Positions 24,044 to 35,600 are shown, counted from the first letter of the stretch. The stretch is DNA of 64,000 nucleotides from Rhexocercosporidium sp. MPI-PUGE-AT-0058 (GCA_020746875.1 JAGTJL010000037.1:62001-126000), one strand, 5' to 3'. Numbers and translations are program-made. Notes: generated from the letters alone by a model not told the origin.

Positions 24044-27000
24044 TTAATATATACTCGGAGCTGTGGCAATATGTGTAAGAGACTCACTAGCTTTTAAGGC
24101 TTGAGATTCTTCGTCGAGGTCTGTAAGGTCCTTTACTTTAATTGCATTATATTCCGACCTTATATTATACACCTCAAAAGGCTTTATCACGGAGTTCGAT
24201 TTACGGGAGGTAATAATAAAGCTTAGACGTAGTAATAAGCGAGTTGCGTTTTCTTTAATAGTTACGGCGGTATTTAGCATAAAAAGAAGGAGTGAATTAA
24301 TATTGCTATTAGCGTCATTAGGAATTTATAATACTAATATATAAGTTGCACTCTCGCATTCGTTAGTTATTGGCGTTGAAGCCCTCGAATTAAGTGAAGG
24401 GGACATTAATGGAGCTGTCGAAGGAGCTGTCGAAGGAGCAGTTGATGGCGTACTTAAAGGAGCAGAACGAATAGCTGCTGGATTCGAGGCATTATGACTC
24501 TTTTGACACCACTGTTTTACCGTCTAATATATAAATTCGTATATTAGTTTAGAGTATTCTCTGACATTTGCGTCTAGTTCCTGCTTAATAACGCTTTTAA
24601 CCCTCTTAAATTTAGGGCATTTAACGTCCGCTTTATTTAGGGGCCGAGATTTCTTTGCTCTCTTAACGAATTCAGTACTATAATGATTTTAAAGGTGAAA
24701 TTTCACTTGTTGCGCTAACACGAAAGCGTCGGGATAATGTGACTTTAAAATTAGGCATTTAAGTGATATGCCCTTATATAAACCTTTAATATATTTTTCG
24801 AAGATTCTAAAGTGGTCGGAAATATAATCTCTTTATTCGGCCTTATCATAAAACTGATGTATTCGTTCAATAGCTAAAAGCGTTGCATCGTCGAGACAGA
24901 AGGGACACATGCTAGGCGAAGCTAAGGCCCTGCCGTAAAAAAGCAGATCACACTAAGCCGGTAAAGGTTTATAGCCGTTTAAGTGAACTTAGTAATGGTT
25001 TTCCTACTCGTCTTTTCTCATAACTTATTCGCTATAGAAGAAGCATATTTCTGTAAATCTATAAGTAGCTCTAAGACTTTTTCTATAATAGCTATAAATA
25101 TGCCTTTATCTTTAAGTAACCGGTTTATTATTTAAAAATATAATATTAACACTTTATATTATATAGGCTTTAAAAAAAGTTTTAAAGAGTATACGAACCT
25201 ATTAATTTTTTTCTTAAATTCTATTAGCAAATAAAGGCACTTCTCTGGTTTTAAGCTTAAATAGACCGCTACTTTAGTTTCTTATTAATAAAGCGCGATT
25301 ATATTACGGAGGACTGCTTGGCCTTCTTTACTATAAATAGAAACGACGGTAAATAAACTAAATACTAAGCGGTTGCGTTCTAGTATTAATCCGCGGACGC
25401 GGGAAAATATAGTCTAGTAATACTCGATTAAGTGGTTTTTACTTTTAATAAAAGGAATTTTACTCGGCTGGAGTTTCCGGCTTTTGCGGAGCTCTTTAGT
25501 AATAAGCTTTTTTTTCTTTATACGTAAGTCTTTTCGTCGATCCGTGATAGCCGAGTCATTCCTAGTATTTAAAGACAGAGCTTTTAGCTCTTATTTAATA
25601 GCTATAAATTCTGGGCTACTTTCAAGTTTATATTATTTTTCTGCTAAAAGAGACGGCTAAAGTTTAGAATTACGACATAAAGTTATAGACCGAAATCTGT
25701 CGTTAATAATACTACGTAGCTTATCGCCGAAGTAACTTCCTTAGCCGTTAGTTTTAACGTTATTAAATATATAATAATTACGATAAGTGTTTTCATTAGT
25801 ATGGCCGTTATGCTTTATCTTTTAAGCTATTAAATAAAACTTATTTAAAAACACGTTAGTTTTAAAGATATATCTTCTTAATTAATACGTAAAACATATT
25901 AATAAGAAATAGACCTTCGACTCTGAAATCATAGATTATAGGCGGGAGCTCATATTCTAAACGAAAGCCTAACTTTTTTACACGTTTACTAAGTGTATTT
26001 GCTATATTAATTTCTCTATTATCTTTTTAAAAGAAGGGTAGATTAAGGACCTCTAAGTCTTAATAAAGTTAGAACATTTCATTTCCGGTCGGCTCGAGAC
26101 TAAGAAGTGCATTTATTGTTTTATAATTTCTAAAGACCTTTTTTGCGATAAATTTGGCGAGATACGTAAGGATCGGATTATAAAAAAGCGGTCGAGGTTA
26201 TAAACTTTTATATAATAAGTACTTTAGCCTATTTCACGATTAGTCTTTAAGAAATAGCTTTAAGGTATTAAATAGTAAAACGTCACCTTTTATTTAGCTT
26301 AAATGTTATATTTTTTACGTCTCGTATAACTTATATAGTAAACTCTGCCCTCTTATTCTCATTTAAGAATACCGCAAAAGTAATGTTTTAAGATAAACCG
26401 TTAGTCGTTTACTTAATTTTATAAGAAATTAAAGAACTAGGACTTACTTAATAATAAAGGCCGCGACTTAATTTAAGCCGGCAAGTTAATTATATATACT
26501 CGCCGACTTTTATTAATATAAATACTTACATTTAAAACTAGCCTTATACTTTTAATTTAATTCTTGGCTATTTATAAGTATACTAATCATTTAATTAAAG
26601 TTATGTTCTAAAGTAAATAAAGTAAATTATAATGCCGTACTTCCTTTTTCGCTTTTTATAACGTAGACCGATTTCCTTTTATAAAAGACTTTTTATAAAT
26701 TATATTTTATTAGTAATTATATATAATACCTTAAAGGAGTAAAAATAACGCCTTTAATACTTACGTTCGAGATAATAATAACTACTTTAGAGTTTATCTT
26801 TAGCTTACGACCTACTTATTATCAGCCTATTATAAGATCCTTCCACAAGCGGATAATAAATTCTAACCTTAGAATATCGTCGCTATAAACACTTATAATA
26901 TTATATATAATATATTTAACTTAATCTTTCGACGTCTCTATATTACTTAGAGTAGCTTTAAGGTATTCGAGTTCATACTTATATAATAAAGAAATAAGCG

Positions 27001-27196
27001 TTAAAAGAAATTTTTACTAAAGATTAGAAAATAGCCTTTATTAATCCTATTATATTAAGGCACGAATATAGTTTTTCTTTATTTCTAATTAGAGATTGTT
27101 TTTTACTTTTTTTTTATTAATAATTTCTGACTTAATATTAAAGCCTTTACCCTAGGATTGTGCGAAGAACTCTTTTAGCGATTCGTTTTTAGGCAT
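24044..27196 (-). pseudogene. RIP-decayed DUF3435 tyrosine recombinase (Starship-captain-like)
   Basis: The minus strand, read through stops, gives a protein starting at ATG 27196 (MPKNESLKEFFAQS) and ending at 24044, about 3.15 kb, which is full length for the family. The recombinase core is visible at about 25765-25812 as GHTNENTYRNYY, equivalent to the GH...Y catalytic box of tyrosine recombinases. GSYFGDKLRSI and FRSITLCRN follow. A basic linker comes next, then IFSRVRGLILERNRL, and a C-terminal cysteine/histidine finger region (CPFCLDDATLLAIERIHQFYDKAE, in two blocks, about 24930-24850; later FHL*NHYSTEF). The last 78 codons (24280-24044) are intact. Most stops sit where Gln, Arg or Trp is expected. 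DUF3435 proteins include the captains that mobilise fungal Starship elements, but many DUF3435 copies are not tied to a defined element. The family call is from recalled motifs. Confidence 0.75.
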
Positions 27197-28018
27197 TAAG
27201 AATATTAAAATAATAACTTATAATAATTAAATAAAATAAATTATATAAAAAGATTTAAAAAGTTAATTAAAAGATAAAATTAAAAAAGGAAAGTATTTAA
27301 ATTAAAATAAGTATAAAATAAAAAAGAATTTATAAAAAGAAGAGTAATACTCTTTTTAAGGGCATTTATATTAAATTAACTTATATTATAAGCAAAGTAT
27401 TAAGTATATTTTTAAAAAGTATTTACTTTAAGTTCCTTAAGAACTTGTTTAGGCTCCTTAAGTATTGTTATTAAAACTTAATAAAATTAATATAAGAGAA
27501 TTAAGGGTAAATTAAGTATAATTAGCTAAAAGCGGGAAACTAAAACACGTAATAATATAGTAAATTTTACTTAGGATATTTAGGCCTACTTAGGTAAGTT
27601 ACTTAAGGTGCTTAGGGGTGTTGTAGTAAATCTTGCTTAGGATGTTCAGGCTTGCTTAGGCGAGCTGCTTAAGGTGCTCAGGGGTGCTTAGGGTGCTTAG
27701 GTTCCTCAGGCGAGTCGACTGAGCCGAGGGTGAGCCGAGGGTGATTAGCGCCTGAGCAAGAGCAGCAAGCTTATTAACCCCATATGGGACATAAGAATGG
27801 GAAAATTAATCTATAATACCCTTGGATTTTATGCCATCAGTATAAGATTGTTTAATACGATCTCTTTATAAATGGTCAGATTTTGCCTACGAGTGATATT
27901 TAGGTTTAAGGGACTAAGACGTAATAATAACATTTTGTTATAAGCTTAATAGAGGAAATAAATTTGTATCGCGAAAATTCGAGCTTTTACGCGTTTTCGG
28001 CTAATAGTTCTGATTTCA
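27197..28018. other. AT-rich DNA upstream of the DUF3435 pseudogene
   Basis: Extremely AT-rich to about 27540, then the 66-bp tandem repeat, then composition rises to normal by 27800. No gene seen. If the recombinase belonged to a Starship, the element edge would be expected here, because captains sit at one end and point inward. Confidence 0.45.
27559..27690. repeat. 66-bp tandem duplication differing only by transitions
   Basis: Two adjacent copies (27559-27624 and 27625-27690) align end to end. The left copy carries T or A where the right has C or G (ACTTAGGATATTTAGG versus GCTTAGGATGTTCAGG). Related CTTAGGG-type words continue to about 27720. Confidence 0.8.
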
Positions 28019-28300
28019 ATGAAGCAGATCGCAGAAGAAAGCCCCTGTGGAGAGAAGATTCTAAACACTATCGCGTTTTTAGATAACAAAGGTCTTCCAT
28101 TCGAGCTTATCAAAGCAACTGCTAGTCCGACGTTCAGCGAAGATAAAATTCTTCTAGCGGCTAGTCGACTTACCAAGTACTCTTTCCTTCAAGCACAAAG
28201 AGCAGTTGGTGAGACTTTGCCAACTTATGAACAGCATCGTTTAGTACATCTTGCAACTCGTCAAACAATGACTGAGGGGCTTGGAGGAGGTAAAGTTCAT
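28019..28300 (+). pseudogene. NLR/STAND fragment (end of NB-ARC-type ATPase)
   Basis: The frame is open from 28019 but only about the first 95 codons look like protein. ILNTIAFLDNKGLPFELI, LAASRLTKYSFLQ and YEQHRLVHLATRQTM match the winged-helix end of fungal NB-ARC proteins, the segment just before the TPR array. No P-loop precedes it: the left side is AT-rich junk. To the right the frame continues as the antisense of an ABC-transporter fragment. It is an internal exon-sized scrap of an intracellular immune-type receptor, not a working gene. Confidence 0.7.
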
Positions 28301-29039
28301 AGATTTTCTGTGCTTCAAGATCTTGAAATTCTAGGGATATCCAAATACTCGCCGGTTCAACTAGAACAGCCAAGCGACGGCGACAAGACTGGACAATTTG
28401 GCTCCACAAAGACTTTTGAAGTACATCAAGACAAGTCTCTAAAATTCTGAAGAAGAGATAGATATAGAGTGCTTGTAAAGCCGCGACCTCAGTAGACTTT
28501 TGATCACCTTTTAGCTGGAAAATGCGCTCCAGAAAAACGGATGTTAAGTAAGGAAGGTATAAATTGACGCCACGTTGAAACAGAAGTAGCAAAATTCGTG
28601 AATAGAAGGTAAATTGAAGCCCGGTCGATCTAGGCCATATGTGAGTAAGAAATCGCACGAATCTGCTCGAACACAACGCTTTCTTTTAGCATGGGAGGCT
28701 ACGCGAAACTACACCATAATTGGCCTCTAGATCGCCTTCCAATAGCTGTGTCGCTTGTTGAGAAAGATCGCTCGTGATGTCGATATGCTGCCGACATGAC
28801 AAACAGCAAATAACAATAAAGATGAAGAGCAATAGGCGTAATAAACTCGTCCAGAACTACGATTTTCCGTGACTAGAACTTCCCGAGGCGTTGAAGATAT
28901 TCGCGTCCATGACACGGAGCAATATCAGTATCTCTAACCCGAAACCAGTAAACCAGAGTACAAGCCAAGCGACTGACCATCGAGCTAGTATCATCCACAC
29001 AAAAAGTACAGAGAGCACCAGGAGCTGCACAGGTTTCAT
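28301..29039 (-). pseudogene. ABC transporter fragment (HMT1/ATM-type membrane domain)
   Basis: Minus strand. A first piece (29039-28860) encodes hydrophobic membrane helices (VLSVLFVWMILARWSVAWLVLW). A middle linker is out of frame. A second piece (about 28676-28301) encodes a WPR...QFTFYSRILLLLFQRGVNLYLPYLTS helix block and YLFFRILETCLDVLQKSLW, then SLEFQDLEAQKIYEL. That order resembles the N-terminal and first transmembrane segments of fungal half-size vacuolar/mitochondrial ABC exporters (HMT1/ATM1 type). The rest of the membrane domain and the whole nucleotide-binding domain (Walker A, signature, Walker B) are missing, replaced at about 28300 by an oppositely oriented NLR fragment. Not functional. 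Confidence 0.65.
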
Positions 29040-29263
29040 CTCAGCGTGTATAGATTTGGAATTCAGGAAATTATTTCCTCACCCATTTGACATCATTGGT
29101 CAGAAGCTAGGCGTAAAGGAAAGCACAATCAACATTACATTCACTTACAACATCTTAGTAAAAGAAACATATTGTTTAATAAGTTCCTACAGCCTAGAAG
29201 CCTACATAGACATAATATCACACTATATTACACCAACAAATCATATACCATAAAACAATACCA

Positions 29264-32219
29264 TTACAACATCAATAACACCACACTGAACATGAATAAC
29301 CATATGTCACTACCCACCACGTTCGATCCACCCGTGAACGTAGCTAGCATAGGTGTCGTCGAAGTCGGGCTCGTGCTTGCAGCCACGACGGGGTTTCCAG
29401 CTTTCGAGACAGAAGGGATGGAGGCGGGGTATGTAGGCGCCGATACTGATGCTCCGTTTGTAGCAGCAGAAACAGCAGCATACGTAACAGCAGTCGCAGC
29501 TCCAACCTTAGCAACACTAGTAGCAGCAGCGCAGGTAGAACAGCCTAGGTTAGGAATATAGCCATAGCCAGTAGGATATCCGCCAGCTCCGCCGAAACCA
29601 GCTGGTAGGGAAGTAGGACCCGCGCAGAGATAGCACATGCCTGGGCCGGGCGAAGCGGTGATGGTTTTGGTGGTGCATTCGGTATACGGGACGGTTTCAC
29701 GAGGATGATCTCCGTAGGGGCCCTTGCATTGGTTGCATACTGTCGAGGTGACCATGGATGTGATTGTGGATGTGCGGGCGACGGTTATGAGTTTGCCATC
29801 GCTGGTGAGAGTTTCGGGGCCGATGGTTGTGAAGACGCTAGTAGCGACTGTGATAATTGTGGTAGCTGGGAGAGCGAGACTGGTGGTGGTCGTCGAAGCG
29901 TTGTATCCACCGGCGGCTGAAGTTGTCACATTGAAGCCACTTGAGGAGACACCAGTCGATAAGGGACTAATTGAGATAGTAGAGCTCGCGGCGGCACTAG
30001 TAGAGCTTTCTGGGATGACAGTAGACGAAGCAATGTCAGACAATGAGGATGGTGGAACGACAACCCTGATAGGAATGCTGGATTCAAATCCGATAGTATA
30101 GACACCTGTACCAGCCGATGGTGAAGAAACAATGATGCGATAAGTAGCATCTGTAGCGGAGGTGAAAGGAAAGACGAATGGTGCAAAATTATCGATGAGA
30201 CCTGTTGTGACCGCGACGTTTGTGTTCACGTCGACGACAGTAATTGCCAGCATTTGGACAGTCGCAGAGTTGTCTGTCACAGTTAACCTAAGTTTTTCTC
30301 CAACCACAGCGATGTAGTAGAATGTCTCGGGTCCAGTGGCAGCCGATATGAGCCTGTCCAAAAACAATCCAGGTAGAAGCTCGATAGGGTCAGTTGCTGC
30401 TCCGTTGATAGCTGTGAGACCTCTCGAGTTGACCAATTGTACAAAGTTCTGTTGTGCTTCTGCTGAATTGATAGTGGCAAAGATACCTCCGGTCCCAAGT
30501 ATGGCAGTCAGAATCTCAATATTGGTTGCAGACGCAGCGCGCCTCTCTGGCTGTAAGTCTCGAACTTTGAGAGGTACTGGATTGACTGGTGCAGAGAGGA
30601 AGCCATAAGAGATCCGAATTTTGAGAGCTGCAGCACGATTTATTTGATCGATCCGCTCCCCTGGATAATAATCGTCTCCGTCTGTCAATAAAACTATGCC
30701 GGCCTTGTTTTCTTCGTAGGGAACGTTGGAAGAATGGGGAGGCCGGGTGTTGATGATCTCGTCAATACCCATTGATAGGCCCAATGCAATATATGTTCCA
30801 CCATATGAGTCAATACTATCGAAATAAGCCATTGATGGGTCGTCCATGGGAGAGATGACCGCAGCGGAATCATCAAAATCGATCACAGACGATTGATCTG
30901 ATTAAAGATTAGTAAGCTATTTTGCAAACTCCTGAGACGAGCAACGCCTCTTGAGGCAACAGCTCTTCGTGCTCGACCGAAGACCTAACGTACCTGGGAG
31001 TTCCCCCGGGCCAGCGCTTGCCTTTGTGATCAACAGCGAGTTGAATTGTCTAGCTGCGGCGATGCGAAAATTTCCTGGATCGGTCCATGTGTTGCTCCCC
31101 GAAGAATCAATAACGAGCGCAATCCTTCGTCCATAGCATGATTTAACTGGGTCATCGCTTACAATGGCGCAGATCATGCGATTGCCTTTTTCAGTTCCGT
31201 ATTGCAATTTCAATTTGTCTTTGAATGACTCCCATTGCCGCTTTGAATCAGCGATAGCCATAGAGACCGCCGCTTGAAAATTGCCGACGATATCACTTCT
31301 TGGTGTGTCGGTTCCAGTGACAGTTGCGATTCCATTAGCATCGATGATACCGTGATCTTTATTCAGAGTGTGATGTGTGACTCTGTTCTTGCAACCCCAA
31401 CTTCCAGGAGTGGTATCACCCAGGAGTGTGAAGCACCCAGTTGATAGGTTCGCAGGTATACCTATGAAGGTGGATGGGCTACTTGGAACGAAGTCGAAGA
31501 ACCATGCGAGAACTCCTAATCCAAGGCCGGGAGGGTTGACAGCACTGTGGACTTCCCCGTCCCTTGAATGGTCGGCCCAATTGCTGTGGGAGTAAAAGTC
31601 CTGAACACCGTGCAACGCCCGTCCAAGTCCGTCAATGACATCACACTTTGCTCGACCAGATAATCCACCATAAAAGGTACAGTCTTTGGCTGAACCATCT
31701 GCTTTCACAATCTCAACTTCTTTGGGGATAATTTTCTTGTTGTCATCAAGTAGCCCGGCTGCGCCGGTGATGCCTTGTTGAAAGCGGTTAAAGAGATGGG
31801 TGATACAGTTGTTCAGCTCAACATTTGCCTCTGCGCGGGTTCGAGGATACCCAGGAATATCGATGAAATCAGCCTCATCACAATGCGCTGCAGCTCCTTC
31901 TGGAGGAGGCGTGTCAGGTGCTAGATATTTGTCAACGTAATGCTTCATATTCAGCAGGGTATGAAGTACCTCCTACACCTCCAAAATTACCGGTGTGACC
32001 AGCAATCTGGTCCAAAGAGTGTGGCTCAAAACAGTTACCGTCTGCGGCAGTCTGCCCAGCAGCACAAGCAAAGGCAGCCCGTGTTATGTGCTCGTGTTCA
32101 GCATTTTGGCCTAATTTTCCATCAACAGTACCAAAGCGCTTTAGCATTTCATGGTCGTCAGCACGATGTGCCAAGCCTGATGTGAGTAGCAGGGCGGAAA
32201 TTAAAAAGAGCGAATGCAT
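29264..32219 (-). CDS. Secreted, probably GPI-anchored vWA protein with a HET-C/phospholipase-C-like N-terminal domain
   Basis: Three exons join in phase: 32219-31937, 31887-30994 and 30897-29264. They give 936 residues. Introns are 49 nt (GTTGAC donor, CTGAC branch site, CTGCAG acceptor) and 96 nt (GTACGT donor, AATCAG acceptor). Residues 1-17 form a signal peptide. Residues about 40-330 resemble HET-C and zinc-dependent phospholipase C helical domains: RAAFACAAG, then GRALHGVQDFYSHSNWADH (H187, D191 and H195 are likely metal ligands). A vWA domain follows (about 347-560) with a MIDAS motif DSSGS (355-359) and LLTDGDD. The C-terminal third is Ser/Thr-rich with several cysteine pairs. It ends in a small-residue site (GGSNVVGS) and a hydrophobic tail, the pattern of GPI attachment. 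No stop interrupts it. Likely a cell-surface protein; ligand unknown. Confidence 0.85.
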
Positions 32220-33397
32220 GGTGGGTGTTTATTGACTTTACCAAAATTAGTGATGTGATTCGGGAGCATTAAAAATGAACTTAGACGAACCGTGGCAGCA
32301 GAAACTAGTAGAGACAGAAATTTGAGTCCAAGAAACTGTCCACAGTGATTTTGGTACAGTTGGCGAGTCCTAAAGAGTGACTGGGATTGACTTGATGGCC
32401 AAGTCTCAAATGAATGTAGAGCTCCAAAGGAGAAAGGATAACAACAGATGAGTGCAGGCGAGCAGCGCAGCGATGTTTAAAGCATGTCGAAAAGAAAAGA
32501 CCTGCCGATTAATATGATGTCTAAACTTAGTTCTTGGCGGGGTGATATTTGATTGCTTTTATGAAAATGGCGTCCGCCAGGCTGAGACTTCACAAAACCG
32601 GATACAGCTCTGGAGGTACTCGATGAAGGAAGCGTAACCATCAAACGGCTGGTCGTGAAGAACAACGTAGCTAGAGAAACTCGTGGAGGAAGGCAGGGCC
32701 AGTGTCGTTTCTCCTGGTATTATTATTCGTTTCTTTCGAGTTAGCTCCATTTAGTCCGGGCAATTAGGAGAGTCATTTTTCGCTCATCTCATAGCTTTAC
32801 AAAAGGGAATAAATCTGCCTTGGCTCTCTTGCAATAGGGTCGAGTTTCCCCTTGTTTAGAAGGGAGAATGGAGGCTCAGCGGTTACTTCCCACGCTTTTA
32901 TTTGAGAAATGCCGTGCCTGCATAATATTAAATACGGCTTGGCAACGATGCCATTATCAGATGAATGTCTCGGTGCCAGCCCTTGGAAGGTTGCACGACA
33001 GTTAACGTAGCGTACGGAGTAGAGAGAAGAATGAGATGTGAACACGGAAAGAGAAACGAGAACTGCGTGGCTGCGTGGGTGCGTGCGCATCAGCCCATGT
33101 TTTCAGTGGGGTCAGGGTGCAGTCGTTTAGGCACGGTTAAGAAAGAGGAAAGTTGGCTGAAAACATTCCCCTGTGTTTCTCGCACAACTAGCTGATTAGG
33201 TATCTTTACAGCTTTGGAATATGTTAGAAGGCACAGGCGCAAATTTGTTCGTGCAGATCCATTCCAGTGACGGGAAATACATGGATCAAAACCACCTTGC
33301 AGACGAGAAGTTTGTGTACCACTTTGGGTGGCTAACGGCAGCAGCTTTAACGCAATGGTATGCATGATTGAGAACGGTCTCGAGTACAGCAAATTGG
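32220..33397. other. Upstream of the vWA gene, no gene seen
   Basis: Normal-composition DNA. Short minus-strand frames (32477-32750, 32797-33090, 33090-33392) have no recognised domain. The last could be the decayed continuation of the retroelement scrap just to its right. The promoter of the vWA gene should lie in the first few hundred bases. Confidence 0.45.
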
Positions 33398-33505
33398 TTA
33401 CAGCCTGAAGGTTCTACTGGGTCCGTCCGCCGGGTTACTTCTTCCCGGGATGTGTTTCCAAACGATGTGGATATTAGCCAAGAAACTGATCCACCTATTG
33501 CGTCG
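33398..33505 (-). mobile_element. Retroelement scrap: C-terminal RNase H region of a Ty3/gypsy-type pol
   Basis: The minus-strand frame encodes RWISFLANIHIVWKHIPGRS followed by NPADGPSR. This matches the end of the gypsy RNase H domain, where a PG(K/R)xNPADxxSR motif is characteristic. No reverse transcriptase or integrase is visible next to it. Unlike the elements further right it carries no obvious RIP damage. It lies outside the 34128 LTR and is probably unrelated to that element. Confidence 0.5.
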
Positions 33506-34127
33506 TCTCTGTGTCACACTGGGCTTGAGGGATGATACGAGATTCAGGTTGTGATGGTGGGGGCGTCGGCAAGGTAAGTGTAAAGTCGCTAGACCCCCCA
33601 CACTACTGCGAGGAGTGCTCACAGTCCCAGAGCCTCTTACTTTTATGTGGGCTGCCCCCCGACCCTTAACCCTCCCCGCTCCCCCAAGGTCGCTGCGCTC
33701 TATTCGTGAATGGCGTGCGTTATCCGCTCTACTGTCACCAGAGTTGGGATTTATACTAACGAATGCTTTTAGTTGTTCCCTCTAAATCGTAGCAACCTTG
33801 GGCATTTCTATTGAATATTTATAAAGAAAGAAAGAAATATTTGCCGAAAAAATGAATTTACGATTAAAAAAGGTTATTCCTGCTGTCCCGAGGCGAAGCA
33901 AAAAGCACATTAGCTGTTGCTTAGTTAAAAAAAACAAGGTAAAGAATAATAATCGATTCCCTTATGTAAAGTTGCGAGCTCTTGCTGTTACGGACGCCCA
34001 GGGCAGCCACCAGGGCCCGGGAAGGGATATCCTAAGGGTCGGCGTAATCCTGGTCACCGAGTGGTTTCTGGGAGAGGCGACCCCCGGGAACATAATAAAG
34101 ACCCAGGACTATTCTTATACGTAGTAT
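33506..34127. other. Left flank of the gypsy element
   Basis: No gene supported. A pyrimidine-rich stretch lies at 33655-33690. A 90-codon frame at 33852-34124 has no domain. The GC-rich part (33970-34090) is unmutated, in sharp contrast to the LTR that starts at about 34128. Confidence 0.45.
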
Positions 34128-34417
34128 TATAAGTAGAAAACAATTACGGACAGTCGGTTTCGTGATAAATCTTTAAATCTCTTAAATCCTTTAAGATATA
34201 AAAGGATTTAAGAGATCCGAGGGATCTAAGAGAAGCAAAGGTTTTATATAAGACTGACACGTTTACTATTAAATAAGAACTTCGTATTCAACTAAAAATA
34301 ATATTTTAATTATATTAATTATTATCTCTATCACCGTACGTAATATACTTACCTCTCGATCATTAAGATTAATATAACCCACCGTATTTATACCAAGCAA
34401 ATATACAGACCGTAATA
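34128..34417 (-). repeat. Gypsy 3' LTR (left)
   Basis: About 290 bp, aligned with 53306-53600. Nearly all differences are transitions. The right end is well defined (CCGTAATA, from TGTCACGG on the other strand); the left end is approximate. Confidence 0.7.
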
Positions 34418-35275
34418 CTTTAAGCACCTTCTCGTCAGAAGTACCGACTCACGTATATTTTATACCTCTTATTAATAAAGACTAAATACTTAGCTTACGA
34501 GGCAGTACTATTTGCACGCCCTTATCGTCGGCCTAAAACCTTAAAAGAAAAGAGCGTAATAATAATAAAAATAAGGAAATACTTAATGTTTAAAATAATA
34601 TTACGTATAAACTTAAGAAGACTTTAAAAGTTAAGCTCCTTAATACATTTTACGGAACCCGAAGGGACTTAGAGATTTTTATTCTTTAAGTAAAATTTTA
34701 TTAATACTTTAACGATAAAAGTTTCTTATTAACGAAAGTTACGCCTTTTAAACGGTATTATACCTTAAATGCGAAGCTAACGTCTAGCCCCACCATTCCG
34801 ACTATTCCTAATTTCCGGATACCTCGCTTAATTCTACCACTTCTTATTCAAGGCTTAATAACTTTATATTACTTTAACTTTTATATAAGAAATTATAAAA
34901 TTTAAATCTCTTTTAGATTTTGATTTTCTAAATATAATTTGGCGATCTCTAGCTATAATTTAAGTTTTAAAAATAATATATATCGTTATAAACTTAAAAT
35001 TTAAATTCATTTATACTTTCTTTTTTTTCTTTAGCTTTAATTACTTTAATCTCTTTTTTAATTTTTAAATCTTTATCTTTGCCTTTTTTAATTTGTAATC
35101 TTTTTATTAATTATTTTTGTAATCTTTTTAATACGCAAACGCTTCTTTAAAAAGTAATTATATAATTTAAAAGCTAAATTACGAAATTATAAATAAAGAT
35201 CTTTTTTAGTTTTTGAAATATAAAGATTAAATAAGCTATTAAAAACTTCCGGAAGTAGCGTTACTTCCTTTTTGA

Positions 35276-35600
35276 GAAGAAGAGATTTGGTGTGAATAAT
35301 GATTCCATTATTTTGGGGGAAACTAGGTCTACATAACTACTTTTAGGCGCCAAGCTATTTAGCTCTCACATCGGCTATTTGCTCTCGCATCGGTTATTAG
35401 CTTTATATTGAAACTAGCTATATATCACCAGAGCTTCCGAGGTTTAAAACACGGAAGCTTAAGGCTTCCGAAAGCCACTGTTTTAGCCCTGAATAACCCT
35501 TTACCGGAAGCTTAAAGCTTCCGAGGTTCAAAGCACGGAAGCCGGAGCTTTATGCGAAGCTGGAGCTTTATGCAAAAGTAGTTGAGTTATGGAAAGATAT
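35276..35600 (+). repeat. Dispersed repeat R, copy 1
   Basis: Begins AAGAGATTTGG and ends near GAGTTATGGAAA. It contains the near-perfect palindrome GGAAGCTTAAAGCTTCC (35506-35522) and two tandem copies of a 16-17-bp GGAGCTTTATGC unit. The same sequence occurs inverted at 54285-54515. It is GC-richer than its surroundings. It may be a solo LTR or a small non-autonomous element; I could not define TG...CA ends or a target duplication. Confidence 0.6.

Noticed and set aside
28170..28450. Open frames crossing the NLR/ABC junction
   Set aside because: Each is a real fragment continued by antisense of the other; no single gene spans it.
31917..31950. Second start (MKHYVDKYL) for a separate vWA gene
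   Set aside because: A 49-nt intron with branch site joins the signal-peptide exon to the rest in phase, so it is one gene.
33660..33680. CCCTTAACCCT resembling telomere repeat
   Set aside because: Single imperfect occurrence in a C-rich stretch; no (CCCTAA)n array.
33965..34152. TG...CA segment that could be an LTR
   Set aside because: The flanking 5-mers (CCTTA and GTCGG) differ and no second copy is seen.
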